In this document: piece by piece, positions 6,285 to 13,603 of the stretch
How positions within the stretch are numbered: position 1 is the first letter of the stretch
Layout of the letters: each line of letters opens with the position of its first letter
Assembly: GCA_031284765.1 (NCBI GenBank)
Contig: JAITXK010000079.1
Location: forward strand, 1-19,884
Length of the DNA: 19,884 bases
Reading direction: 5' to 3'
Source of the DNA: Candidatus Symbiothrix sp.
GTDB lineage: Bacteria; Bacteroidota; Bacteroidia; Bacteroidales; Azobacteroidaceae
Made by a program: the position numbers and the translations under genes
Notes under the pieces: generated by a model
Told to the model about the DNA's origin: nothing
Database searches by the model: none
What the model saw: the letters and a program-made list of their open reading frames with translations, nothing else

Positions 6285-7304
6285 TCACTTGCTATTTTTT
6301 TTGTAATATTTAATCATTTTCGGAATCACTTTTTCGACTTCTCCGGTAATCACATAATCGGCAATAGTATTGATTGGAGCGCTTGGGTCGCTGTTTATTG
6401 CGATAATCATCGAAGCATCCTGCATTCCGGCGATGTGTTGAATTTGTCCGGAAATACCGCAAGCGATATACAATTTAGGACGAACGGTTACGCCGGTTTG
6501 TCCAATTTGGCGTTCATGCTCACAAAATCCTGCATCGACAGCGGCGCGCGATGCACCTACTTCCGCACCAATCGTATTTGCCAAATCGTGCAGCAAATTG
6601 AAGTTTTCTTTCGATCCCATGCCATAACCGCCCGCAACGATAATCGGTGCGCCTTTGATATTGATTTTAGACGATTCGATATGCCGTTCGATTACCTCTA
6701 CCGCAAAATCGGTATCGGAAACATACTTTTTCACATCATGCGAAACGATTTGACCTTTATAATTGGCATCGAAAATTTCTTTCTTCATCACGCCTTCGCG
6801 AACGGTTGCCATTTGCGGACGGTTGTCGGGATTGACAATCGTAGCGACAATGTTTCCACCAAAAGCAGGGCGAATTTGATACAAAAGATTGCTGTAAGTT
6901 TTACCTTCTTTCTTTTCTTCGTGGTCGCCAATTTCCAAAGCCGTACAATCGGCAGTTAAACCGCTGAACAGAGCTGAAGAAACACGCGGGCCTAAATCGC
7001 GACCAATGCTCGTTGCACCCATCAAAGCGATTTGCGGCTGTTCTTCCTTGAAAAGATTGACCAAAATAGAAGTGTGGGGAAGCGAGGTATAAGGATACAA
7101 ACGTGCATCTTCGAAGGTGTGAAGAACATCCACGCCATAAGGAAATACTTGTTCTCCGATAGCGTTTAAATTACTGCCTGCGGCTACGGCTTCCAATCGG
7201 CAATTTAATTGGGCAGCTAACGAACGGCCTTTGGTCAGAAGTTCCAAACTTACGTCTTCTACCTTGCCGTTTTCTATTTCGAGATATACAAATAAATTAT
7301 TCAT
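6285..7304 (-). CDS. etfA: Electron transfer flavoprotein alpha subunit
   Basis: EtfA (339 aa, normal length) holds the FAD that carries electrons between EtfB and partner dehydrogenases. The N-terminal domain (about 1-190) contains the conserved RPAFGGN (145-151). The FAD domain follows from about 215, with AGGYGMGS (224-231), ASRAAVDAGF (251-260), QIGQTGVTV (266-274) and the strongly conserved YIACGISGQIQH (279-290). The ATG shares one base with the etfB stop (TAATG), so the two subunits are translationally coupled, as usual for a heterodimer. Downstream, no U-tract terminator is seen before the palindromes, so readthrough into the SatD/DUF3307 pair is possible. Confidence 0.96.
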   Translation of the reverse strand: MNNLFVYLEIENGKVEDVSLELLTKGRSLAAQLNCRLEAVAAGSNLNAIGEQVFPYGVDVLHTFEDARLYPYTSLPHTSILVNLFKEEQPQIALMGATSIGRDLGPRVSSALFSGLTADCTALEIGDHEEKKEGKTYSNLLYQIRPAFGGNIVATIVNPDNRPQMATVREGVMKKEIFDANYKGQIVSHDVKKYVSDTDFAVEVIERHIESSKINIKGAPIIVAGGYGMGSKENFNLLHDLANTIGAEVGASRAAVDAGFCEHERQIGQTGVTVRPKLYIACGISGQIQHIAGMQDASMIIAINSDPSAPINTIADYVITGEVEKVIPKMIKYYKKNSK

Positions 7305-8176
7305 TATCCAATGGTATGATTACTAATTAATTCCACTATTAATTCCTCGATTTGCTGGTCGGAAGAATCCAATGTTTTACTCTCTTTCGCTTGGAAAACC
7401 ACATTTTCGATTTTCTTCACTTTGGTAGGTGAACCCGAAAGCCCACACTGTTTAATGTCGGCATTGACATCCGTCGTGTTCCATTCCGCCAGATTCAAAT
7501 ACGGACGTGCATCGCAGAGATTCGTATCATCCTTACCGGAAGTTTGTTTTTCCGAAGGCGTTTGTGCGTATTTGTACTTTTGAATCAATCTCGCATTGCG
7601 CGGACGACATTCGGCTGCTGAACTATTGACAGTAACCAGCATCGGCAATTTGCCTGAAACCACTTCCACTCCATGTTCCAAACGGCGTTTCACGGTAATT
7701 TTTCCGTTTTCCACCGATTGAATTTCCTCAGCGTAGGTAATTTGCGGGATTCCCAATTTTTCGCCCACTTGCGGCCCTACTTGCGCCGTATCGCCGTCAA
7801 TTGCCTGACGACCGGAGAGGATGACATCGAATTTGCCGATTTTCCGGATGGCCATGCTCAAGGCATAACTTGTTGCCAGTGTGTCGGCGCCTGCAAAAGC
7901 GCGGTCAGTCAGCAAATAACCACCATCAGCACCTCTGAAAAGCCCTTCGCGGATAATATCCGCCGCGCGGGGAGGCCCCATGGTTAATAACTTTACGGTA
8001 GACCCGGGATATTGCTCTTTCAAGCGCAGAGCTTGTTCCAGAGCATTTAAGTCTTCCGGATTAAAAATAGCGGGTAATGCTGAACGATTGACGGTACCGT
8101 CTTCTTTCATAGCATCTTTCCCTACGTTGCGTGTATCCGGCACTTGTTTGGCCAATACAATAATGTTGAAACTCAT
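7304..8176 (-). CDS. etfB: Electron transfer flavoprotein beta subunit
   Basis: EtfB (290 aa) pairs with EtfA in flavin-based electron transfer. Family marks are VLAKQVPDT (7-15), NPEDLNALEQALRLKE (39-54), the nucleotide-binding TMGPP (65-69), GADTLATSYAL (96-106) and GRQAIDGDTAQVGPQ (122-136). The last block is the DGDTAQVGP form seen in bifurcating-type Etfs such as those of clostridia, rather than the DDDxxQTG form of mitochondrial ETF. This suggests, without proving, that the EtfB nucleotide site holds a second flavin instead of AMP. The C-terminal 80 or so residues are longer and less conserved. It is the first gene of the minus-strand operon and has a clear promoter. Confidence 0.95.
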   Translation of the reverse strand: MSFNIIVLAKQVPDTRNVGKDAMKEDGTVNRSALPAIFNPEDLNALEQALRLKEQYPGSTVKLLTMGPPRAADIIREGLFRGADGGYLLTDRAFAGADTLATSYALSMAIRKIGKFDVILSGRQAIDGDTAQVGPQVGEKLGIPQITYAEEIQSVENGKITVKRRLEHGVEVVSGKLPMLVTVNSSAAECRPRNARLIQKYKYAQTPSEKQTSGKDDTNLCDARPYLNLAEWNTTDVNADIKQCGLSGSPTKVKKIENVVFQAKESKTLDSSDQQIEELIVELISNHTIG

Positions 8177-8228
8177 TGTGTTATAAATTATTTAGAATAA
8201 ATTATTTTTCATTGGATGAACAAAACTG

Positions 8229-8259
8229 CAAAAGTAAGCGTTTTTGAATTGCAAACAAA
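8229..8259 (-). promoter_or_regulatory. Bacteroidetes-type promoter of the etfBA operon
   Basis: On the minus strand TTTG (8259-8256), a 19-bp spacer and TACTTTTG (8236-8229) match both elements of the Bacteroidetes promoter. Transcription would start near 8222, giving a leader of about 45 nt before etfB. Confidence 0.7.
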
Positions 8260-8354
8260 GAATATTGATAAAAAAATGCACAGAAAACAGACTTATGTGC
8301 ACAGCCATCTTCATTTCTTTTTCAATTATTAAGGAAAAATAATACTTGCAAAAG

Positions 8355-8385
8355 TTTCCAATGTGAAGATAAGATACTACCTTTG
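8355..8385 (+). promoter_or_regulatory. Bacteroidetes-type promoter of the epimerase/decarboxylase operon
   Basis: TACCTTTG at 8378-8385 is a full match to the TAnnTTTG element. The best -33 candidate, TTTC at 8355-8358 with a 19-bp spacer, is one base off. Together with the etfB promoter it makes the 245-bp gap 8177-8421 a divergent promoter region; nothing else was recognised in the gap. Confidence 0.6.
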
Positions 8386-8421
8386 CAAACTGATAAGAAC
8401 ACACAATTTAATTTTTTAACG

Positions 8422-8820
8422 ATGGATATTTCCCATATTGAACACATTGGAATTGCTGTCAAAAGTATAGCTGACAGCCTCCCTTATTATGAAACCGTAC
8501 TGGGTTTGAAGTGCTACAACATTGAAGATGTAGCCGACCAGAAAGTAAAAACTGCATTTTTCAAAGTAGGTCAAACGAAAATCGAATTGCTTGAACCGAC
8601 TTCAGAAGACTCTACAATCGCTAAATTTATCGAAAAAAGAGGCGAAGGCGTGCATCATATTGCATTTGCCGTTCCCGATGTGTCCGCCGCTTTGACAGAA
8701 GCCGAATCCAAAGGCGTTCAATTGATAGATAAAGCTCCGCGAAACGGTGCCGAAGGATTACATATCGCCTTTTTGCATCCGAAATCAACGAAAGGTGTAT
8801 TAACTGAATTGTGCCAATAA
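8422..8820 (+). CDS. mce: Methylmalonyl-CoA epimerase
   Basis: This 132-residue glyoxalase/VOC-fold enzyme interconverts (2R)- and (2S)-methylmalonyl-CoA between methylmalonyl-CoA mutase and the decarboxylase. The metal ligands expected for the family are visible: H8 in HIEHIGIAV, the His of GVHHIAFAV (78-79) and E129 in the C-terminal VLTELC. KIELLEP (53-59) is also typical. The ATG at 8422 is chosen over an upstream TTG at 8383, because the TTG lies inside the promoter's -7 element and the family starts at MDISHIEHIG. It is the first gene of the operon and is followed by mmdA after 17 bp, which fits its role of supplying the decarboxylase with the right stereoisomer. Confidence 0.96.
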   Translation: MDISHIEHIGIAVKSIADSLPYYETVLGLKCYNIEDVADQKVKTAFFKVGQTKIELLEPTSEDSTIAKFIEKRGEGVHHIAFAVPDVSAALTEAESKGVQLIDKAPRNGAEGLHIAFLHPKSTKGVLTELCQ

Positions 8821-8837
8821 ATTGAAATAAAAATTTT

Positions 8838-10391
8838 ATGAGTAGTCAATTAGAAAAGGTTAGAGAACTTATTGAATTAAGGGAGCAAGCCCGCTTAGGC
8901 GGTGGCGAAAAAGCCATTGAAAAACAGCATGCTCAAGGTAAATACACCGCTCGCGAACGCATTGCCATGCTGGTGGACGAAGGTAGTTTTGAAGAACTGG
9001 ATATGTTCGTAAAACATCGCTGTACCAATTTCGGTATGGAGAAAAAACAATTTTTGGGCGATGGCGTAGTGACCGGATATGGCACCATTGATGGCCGTTT
9101 GGTATATCTGTTTGCACAAGATTTTACGGTTATCGGCGGTTCATTGTCCGAAACGATGGCGAAAAAGATTTGCAAAGTCATGGATTTGGCTATGCAGATG
9201 GGCGCTCCGATTATCGGTTTGAACGATTCGGGTGGTGCACGTATTCAGGAAGGAGTGAATGCTTTGGCCGGTTATGCCGAGATTTTCCAACGTAATATTT
9301 TAGCATCGGGTGTTGTGCCTCAGATTTCAGCCATTTTAGGCCCTTGCGCCGGCGGTGCGGTTTATTCGCCTGCTTTGACCGACTTTACCATCATGGTAAA
9401 AGGCATCAGCTACATGTTCCTGACAGGTCCGAAAGTAGTAAAAACCGTTACGGGAGAAGATGTTACGCAAGAACAACTGGGTGGCGCGGAAGTGCATGCC
9501 AGCCGTTCGGGCGTTACCCATTTTGCCATCGACAGCGATGAAGAAGGTATTCAATTGGTTCGTAAAATATTGAGTTTCTTGCCTCAAAACAATTTGGAAG
9601 AAGCGCCTGTTAAAGAAACAAACGACCCTATTGACCGTTTGGACGATTTGTTGAATGAAATCATTCCCGACAATCCCAATAAACCCTACGACATGTACGA
9701 AGTTATCGGCGCGATTATCGATGACGGCGAATTTTTGGAAGTGCACGCCGATTATGCCAAAAATATCATTGTCGGATTTGCCCGTTTCAATGGCCGTACG
9801 GCGGGTATTGTGGCCAATCAACCCAAAATGTTGGCCGGTGTATTGGATATTAACGCTTCGCGCAAAGCCGCTCGTTTTGTTCGTTTTTGCGATGCTTTCA
9901 ATATTCCTTTGGTTACTTTGGTTGATGTTCCGGGCTTCCTTCCGGGAACAGGACAAGAATATGGCGGCGTAATCGTACATGGAGCTAAATTATTGTATGC
10001 TTACGGCGAAGCCACCGTTCCGAAAGTTACCGTTACCTTGCGCAAATCCTATGGTGGGGCGCATATCGTGATGAGTTGCAAGCAATTGCGAGGCGATATG
10101 AACTACGCTTGGCCTACGGCTGAAATAGCTGTAATGGGTGGCGCCGGTGCTGTGGAAGTATTGTATGCCAAAGAGGCCAAAGAATCGGACGACCCGAAAA
10201 AAATATTGTCCGAACGGGAAGCCGAATACACGAAAGCGTTTGCAAATCCCTACAATGCAGCTAAATACGGTTATATTGACGATGTGATTGAACCGAGAAA
10301 TACACGTTTCCGCGTAATACGAGCTTTACAGCAGTTGTCCACAAAGAAACAAACGAATCCTGCGAAAAAACACGATAATCTGCCATTATGA
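8838..10391 (+). CDS. mmdA: Methylmalonyl-CoA decarboxylase alpha subunit (carboxyltransferase)
   Basis: This 517-residue carboxyltransferase with the double crotonase fold moves the carboxyl group from methylmalonyl-CoA to biotin on the carrier subunit, releasing propionyl-CoA. The acyl-CoA oxyanion-hole regions are visible as SGGARIQEG (131-139) and GPCAGGAVYSPA (168-179) in the N-half, and VPGFLPGTGQEYGG and RKSYGGAH in the C-half. Alone it could equally be called a propionyl-CoA carboxylase beta chain. The following OadG-like, biotin-carrier and sodium-pump beta genes, and the absence of a biotin carboxylase gene, decide for the decarboxylase. Its stop codon overlaps the next start (ATGATGA). 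Confidence 0.95.
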   Translation: MSSQLEKVRELIELREQARLGGGEKAIEKQHAQGKYTARERIAMLVDEGSFEELDMFVKHRCTNFGMEKKQFLGDGVVTGYGTIDGRLVYLFAQDFTVIGGSLSETMAKKICKVMDLAMQMGAPIIGLNDSGGARIQEGVNALAGYAEIFQRNILASGVVPQISAILGPCAGGAVYSPALTDFTIMVKGISYMFLTGPKVVKTVTGEDVTQEQLGGAEVHASRSGVTHFAIDSDEEGIQLVRKILSFLPQNNLEEAPVKETNDPIDRLDDLLNEIIPDNPNKPYDMYEVIGAIIDDGEFLEVHADYAKNIIVGFARFNGRTAGIVANQPKMLAGVLDINASRKAARFVRFCDAFNIPLVTLVDVPGFLPGTGQEYGGVIVHGAKLLYAYGEATVPKVTVTLRKSYGGAHIVMSCKQLRGDMNYAWPTAEIAVMGGAGAVEVLYAKEAKESDDPKKILSEREAEYTKAFANPYNAAKYGYIDDVIEPRNTRFRVIRALQQLSTKKQTNPAKKHDNLPL

Positions 10392-11338
10392 TGAAACGAC
10401 TAACAGGAATCGGTTTATTGTTGCTGTTTTGTGCCGTTTGGACAACCAACGCACAACGCACAACTTCACTAAAAATTAACGAAGTATTGGTCATCAATGA
10501 AGACAACTTCATGGATGATTACGGGAAAAAGTATCCGTGGATTGAAATCTACAATTCTTCTCCCGGAACGGTCAATGTGGCGGGCTGTTTTTTGACTAAC
10601 GACATCAACCAGCCTAAAATGTATATGGTGCCCAAAGGCGATGTTTTGACAAAAATTAGTCCGAATCAACACGTGCTTTTCTGGGCGGACAATAAAGCTA
10701 CTCGTGGAACTTTCCACTTGAATTTCACTTTGGATAGTCTAAAGCCTAATTTTATTGCCTTATTCGATTCCGATGGACGGACATTGATTGATTCAATTAC
10801 CGTTCCTGCCGGACAACAAGCCGATATCAGCTACGGCTTGATTGAAGACGGCTGGGACCAAAAACGGTTGGAAGAAGAACTCCGTTTGAATTCGGGTTAC
10901 ATTGAAAAGAAAGGTGATAAACTTTGGATTTACTTTGAAAAGGTAACACCCAGTTCCAATAACAAGATTTTAGAAACCAACGAGAAAATCGATAATTTCA
11001 AAGAAAACGATAGTACCGGTGTTGGAATGACACTCACCGCGATGGGAGTTGTATTTGTCGGGTTGCTCTTGTTGTATCTGATTTTCAAATTAATTGGGCG
11101 AATAGCAGTAGGATTGACTCACCGACGGGTCATGAAGACTGCGGGCGTAACGAAAGAACAAGCCAAAGGCATTTCCGAACAATCGGGAGACGTATATGCG
11201 GCAATAGCTATGGCCATTTACGAAGCCACCGAATTGCATGACGAAGAAAATACGATTCTTACCATTAAGAATGCCGCACGTCATTATTCCCCTTGGAGTT
11301 CTAAGATTTATACATTAAGAGAAGCCCCCAAACGGTAG
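10388..11338 (+). CDS. OadG-type decarboxylase subunit with N-terminal lamin-tail domain
   Basis: This protein (316 aa) is taken as the delta/gamma (OadG-like) membrane subunit that anchors the decarboxylase complex. It begins with a signal peptide (residues 1-22, hydrophobic GIGLLLLFCAV, likely cut after TNA). Residues about 28-193 look like a lamin-tail immunoglobulin-like domain (LKINEVLVIN, WIEIYNSS, SYGLIEDGW, and a VTPSSNN end resembling the usual TPGxxN). One membrane helix lies at about 214-236, followed by a cytoplasmic tail ending ARHYSPWSSKIYTLRE, which is characteristic of Bacteroidetes OadG proteins. Plain OadG subunits have only about 80-120 residues, so the outer domain is a large addition. 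Start codons at 10388 and 10391 are both possible; the first overlaps the mmdA stop. Family call is by architecture and position. Confidence 0.85.
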   Translation: MMKRLTGIGLLLLFCAVWTTNAQRTTSLKINEVLVINEDNFMDDYGKKYPWIEIYNSSPGTVNVAGCFLTNDINQPKMYMVPKGDVLTKISPNQHVLFWADNKATRGTFHLNFTLDSLKPNFIALFDSDGRTLIDSITVPAGQQADISYGLIEDGWDQKRLEEELRLNSGYIEKKGDKLWIYFEKVTPSSNNKILETNEKIDNFKENDSTGVGMTLTAMGVVFVGLLLLYLIFKLIGRIAVGLTHRRVMKTAGVTKEQAKGISEQSGDVYAAIAMAIYEATELHDEENTILTIKNAARHYSPWSSKIYTLREAPKR

Positions 11339-11340
11339 GA

Positions 11341-11358
11341 GCGAGGCTTTACGCCCGC
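11341..11358 (+). repeat. GC-rich hairpin in the OadG-mmdC gap
   Basis: GCGAGGC (11341-11347) and GCCCGC (11353-11358) pair with a one-base bulge around the loop TTTAC. It is a GC-rich island in an AT-rich spacer, beginning just after the stop codon. It has no U-tract, so it is unlikely to be a strong terminator; it could be an RNA processing or stoichiometry element, or a remnant of a dispersed repeat. Confidence 0.4.
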
Positions 11359-11380
11359 CTTTAACAATAAATTTATAAAG

Positions 11381-11800
11381 ATGAAAAGCTTTAAATATAC
11401 AATCAACGGAAATGTTTATAACGTCGTTATAAACAGCATTGAGGATACGATTGCTGATGTGGAAGTGAACGGAACTCCTTACAAAGTAGAGATGAATAAA
11501 CCTGCTAAAACACAGGTAGTTACAATTAAACGTCCGGCGCAAACCACGACACCGCCTATTGCCCGTCCGCAACAAGCGCCTTCGGGGATAGCCGCCTTGC
11601 GTTCTCCGCTTCCGGGTATCATTTTGGATATCTATTGCAAAGCGGGTGATGCCGTTAAAAAAGGTCAGAAAGTATTGATTTTGGAAGCCATGAAAATGGA
11701 AAATGTGATCAATGCCGACCGCGACGGGGTGATTAAAGAAGTGAAAGTAAATAAAGGAGATTCTGTGTTGGAAGGTGCAGAACTTGTTATAATTGAATAA
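11381..11800 (+). CDS. mmdC: Biotin carrier subunit of methylmalonyl-CoA decarboxylase
   Basis: This 139-residue biotinyl protein shuttles the carboxyl group from the alpha subunit to the membrane beta subunit. The biotin-accepting Lys is K105 in the EAMKMEN motif (102-108), within a lipoyl/biotinyl domain at about 71-139 (LRSPLPGII ... VKVNKGDSV). Ahead of it are an N-terminal small domain (1-50, MKSFKYTINGNVYNV) and a short Pro/Thr/Gln linker (51-70) that gives the swinging arm reach. Such linkers are usual in decarboxylase carrier subunits. It is separated from the OadG-like gene by 42 bp, the widest gap inside the operon, and is followed by mmdB after 4 bp. Confidence 0.93.
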   Translation: MKSFKYTINGNVYNVVINSIEDTIADVEVNGTPYKVEMNKPAKTQVVTIKRPAQTTTPPIARPQQAPSGIAALRSPLPGIILDIYCKAGDAVKKGQKVLILEAMKMENVINADRDGVIKEVKVNKGDSVLEGAELVIIE

Positions 11801-11804
11801 TGCT

Positions 11805-12959
11805 ATGAATTTTTTATCATTTTTAGGAGAAAATCTTCAAGTATTTTGGACTTATACCGGTTTTGCAAATGTGACAGTCGGTCATGGAATCATGATTCTG
11901 GTGGGATTGCTCTTTATCTATTTGGCGATTGCCAAAGAATTTGAACCCATGCTTCTGATACCCATCGGATTTGGTATTTTGATAGGAAACATTCCATTTA
12001 AAGATGCCGGTTTGCAATTGGGTATTTATGAACAAGGCTCAGTATTGAACATCTTGTATCAAGGAGTTACCTCGGGTTGGTATCCACCATTAATATTTCT
12101 GGGGATTGGGGCGATGACCGACTTTTCGGCTTTGATATCCAATCCGAAGCTGATGTTGATTGGTGCTGCCGCTCAATTTGGTATCTTTGGAGCATACACT
12201 TTGGCGTTGACCATGGGTTTTGAACCGAATCAAGCAGGAGCTATCGGTATTATTGGTGGTGCAGACGGCCCGACGGCTATTTTCTTGTCATCAAAGTTAG
12301 CGCCTAATTTGATGGGGGCGATTGCCATTTCGGCCTATTCTTACATGGCTTTAGTGCCTGTTATTCAACCGCCTATCATGCGTTTGCTGACCAATAAAAA
12401 AGAACGGTTGATTCGTATGAAACCACCTCGCGTAGTTTCGCAAACGGAAAAAATCCTATTCCCTGTGTTCGGTTTGCTGCTTACGTGTTTTTTGGTGCCT
12501 TCGGGACTTCCCTTGTTGGGAATGTTGTTCTTCGGCAACCTGTTGAAAGAATCGGGAGTAACGCGCCGCTTAGCAGAAACCGCTCGTGGCCCGCTGATTG
12601 ATACGATTACCATTTTGTTGGGAATTACGGTAGGCGCTTCTACGCAAGCCACGCAATTTTTGACTAAGGATTCTATTTTAATCTTTGTATTGGGCGCTAT
12701 ATCCTTTATCATTGCTACCACAGCCGGCGTCTTGTTCGTTAAATTTTTCAATATCTTTTTGAAGAAAGACAACAAAATCAATCCATTGATTGGTAATGCA
12801 GGCGTTTCAGCAGTACCCGATTCAGCGCGGATTTCACAAATAGTAGGCTTGGAATATGATCCGACCAATTATTTATTGATGCACGCTATGGGACCGAATG
12901 TAGCAGGCGTAATCGGTTCTGCCGTAGCTGCCGGCGTCTTGCTCGGCTTTCTTGGATAA
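11805..12959 (+). CDS. mmdB: Sodium-pumping methylmalonyl-CoA decarboxylase beta subunit
   Basis: This polytopic membrane protein (384 aa) decarboxylates carboxybiotin and couples the reaction to outward sodium transport. The family signature GGADGPTAIF (151-160) contains the Asp equivalent to the sodium-binding residue of OadB. The second conserved block NAGVSAVPDSAR (331-342) and the final glycine-rich helix (about 362-384) are also present, with about nine hydrophobic segments in all. Length and motif order are normal for OadB/MmdB. The frame is open back to a TTG at 11793 that overlaps mmdC by 8 bp, but the ATG at 11805, 4 bp after the mmdC stop, gives the family's usual N-terminus. It is the last gene of the operon and is followed directly by a hairpin. 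Confidence 0.95.
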   Translation: MNFLSFLGENLQVFWTYTGFANVTVGHGIMILVGLLFIYLAIAKEFEPMLLIPIGFGILIGNIPFKDAGLQLGIYEQGSVLNILYQGVTSGWYPPLIFLGIGAMTDFSALISNPKLMLIGAAAQFGIFGAYTLALTMGFEPNQAGAIGIIGGADGPTAIFLSSKLAPNLMGAIAISAYSYMALVPVIQPPIMRLLTNKKERLIRMKPPRVVSQTEKILFPVFGLLLTCFLVPSGLPLLGMLFFGNLLKESGVTRRLAETARGPLIDTITILLGITVGASTQATQFLTKDSILIFVLGAISFIIATTAGVLFVKFFNIFLKKDNKINPLIGNAGVSAVPDSARISQIVGLEYDPTNYLLMHAMGPNVAGVIGSAVAAGVLLGFLG

Positions 12960-12970
12960 AGGTCTAAACT

Positions 12971-13018
12971 GTAAAAACAAAAGAAATGAAAAGTTTTTTT
13001 CATTTCTTTTGTTTTTAC
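12971..13018 (+). terminator. Perfect 22-bp AT-rich hairpin after the decarboxylase operon
   Basis: The arms at 12971-12992 and 12997-13018 are exact reverse complements (22 bp) around a 4-nt loop, GTTT. The right arm is rich in U but no separate U-tract follows. Its place 11 bp after mmdB suggests transcription termination or 3'-end protection. It directly abuts the -33 element of the next promoter. Confidence 0.6.
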
Positions 13019-13048
13019 TTGTTTATTCAAAAAATTAGCTTACCTTTG
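13019..13048 (+). promoter_or_regulatory. Bacteroidetes-type promoter of the RNA-binding protein gene
   Basis: TTG at 13019-13021, a 19-bp spacer and TACCTTTG at 13041-13048 match the consensus. Transcription would start near 13054, leaving an AT-rich leader of about 130 nt. Confidence 0.65.
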
Positions 13049-13184
13049 TCGCGACATTTGAGTTCTTTATGACAGTATTATTCCTTTTTTCGAGTTTTTT
13101 GTATTCGGTTTAGACTAAGATCTGCAATAATCCTCTCATTTGATTTAGTATCAATTTTTTTATTTACATTTTATTTTTTAAAAA

Positions 13185-13499
13185 ATGAACATTTTTATTG
13201 CAGGCTTGAGTTTCAAAGTAAACGATGCCGATTTAGCAAATCTTTTTGAAGAGTACGGACCCATCAGTTCGGCAAGAGTGATTACCGATCGCCAAACAGG
13301 CAGATCTAAAGGTTACGGTTTCGTAGAAATCGAAAGTGAAGAAACCGCAAACAAAGCCATTGAAGAATTGAACGGTGCGGAATACGATGGAAGAACCATT
13401 TCGGTTTCCGAAGCTCGTCCGAAAGAAGAAAGACCTCGTCGTGAATTTAACGGCAACCGCGGTGGCGGTGGTGGAGGTTACAATCGTAACAGATATTGA
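13185..13499 (+). CDS. Small RRM-domain RNA-binding protein
   Basis: This 104-residue protein has one RNA recognition motif (about 1-78) and a short basic, glycine-rich tail (RPRREFNGNRGGGGGGYNRNRY). RNP2 is IFIAGL (3-8) and RNP1 is KGYGFVEI (42-49), with the aromatic residues that stack on RNA bases. Such single-RRM proteins are common in Bacteroidetes and cyanobacteria, where they bind single-stranded RNA and are proposed to be global post-transcriptional regulators or cold-shock-like chaperones. Here the target RNA is not evident. It is transcribed alone, from its own promoter with a long leader, and ends at a strong terminator. Confidence 0.95.
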   Translation: MNIFIAGLSFKVNDADLANLFEEYGPISSARVITDRQTGRSKGYGFVEIESEETANKAIEELNGAEYDGRTISVSEARPKEERPRREFNGNRGGGGGGYNRNRY

Positions 13500-13519
13500 T
13501 TATCTATTGCAAACCATAG

Positions 13520-13550
13520 AAAAAGGCGAACCGATTGGCTCGCCTTTTTT
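13520..13550. terminator. Intrinsic terminator, probably bidirectional, between the RRM gene and uvrA
   Basis: AAAAAGGCGA (13520-13529) pairs with TCGCCTTTTT (13540-13549) around a 10-nt loop in which a further CC/GG can pair. The T-run follows the stem on the plus strand and the A-run provides one for the minus strand, so it can end both the RRM gene and the convergent uvrA operon. Confidence 0.88.
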
Positions 13551-13603
13551 GTGATAGTACACATCTTGAAAGTTTGGTTGCTAAAAGTGCCGCAAATGTA
13601 AAA

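Noticed and set aside
6240..6959. Long plus-strand open frame opposite etfA
   Set aside because: It is antisense to a well-conserved gene, starts inside the operator array and its translation shows no family features.
9336..9980. Long minus-strand open frame opposite mmdA
   Set aside because: It lies fully antisense to the conserved carboxyltransferase, and the translation has no recognisable domain.
8838..10391. Propionyl-CoA carboxylase beta chain
   Set aside because: The operon contains sodium-pump beta and OadG-like subunits and no biotin carboxylase, so decarboxylase is the better reading.
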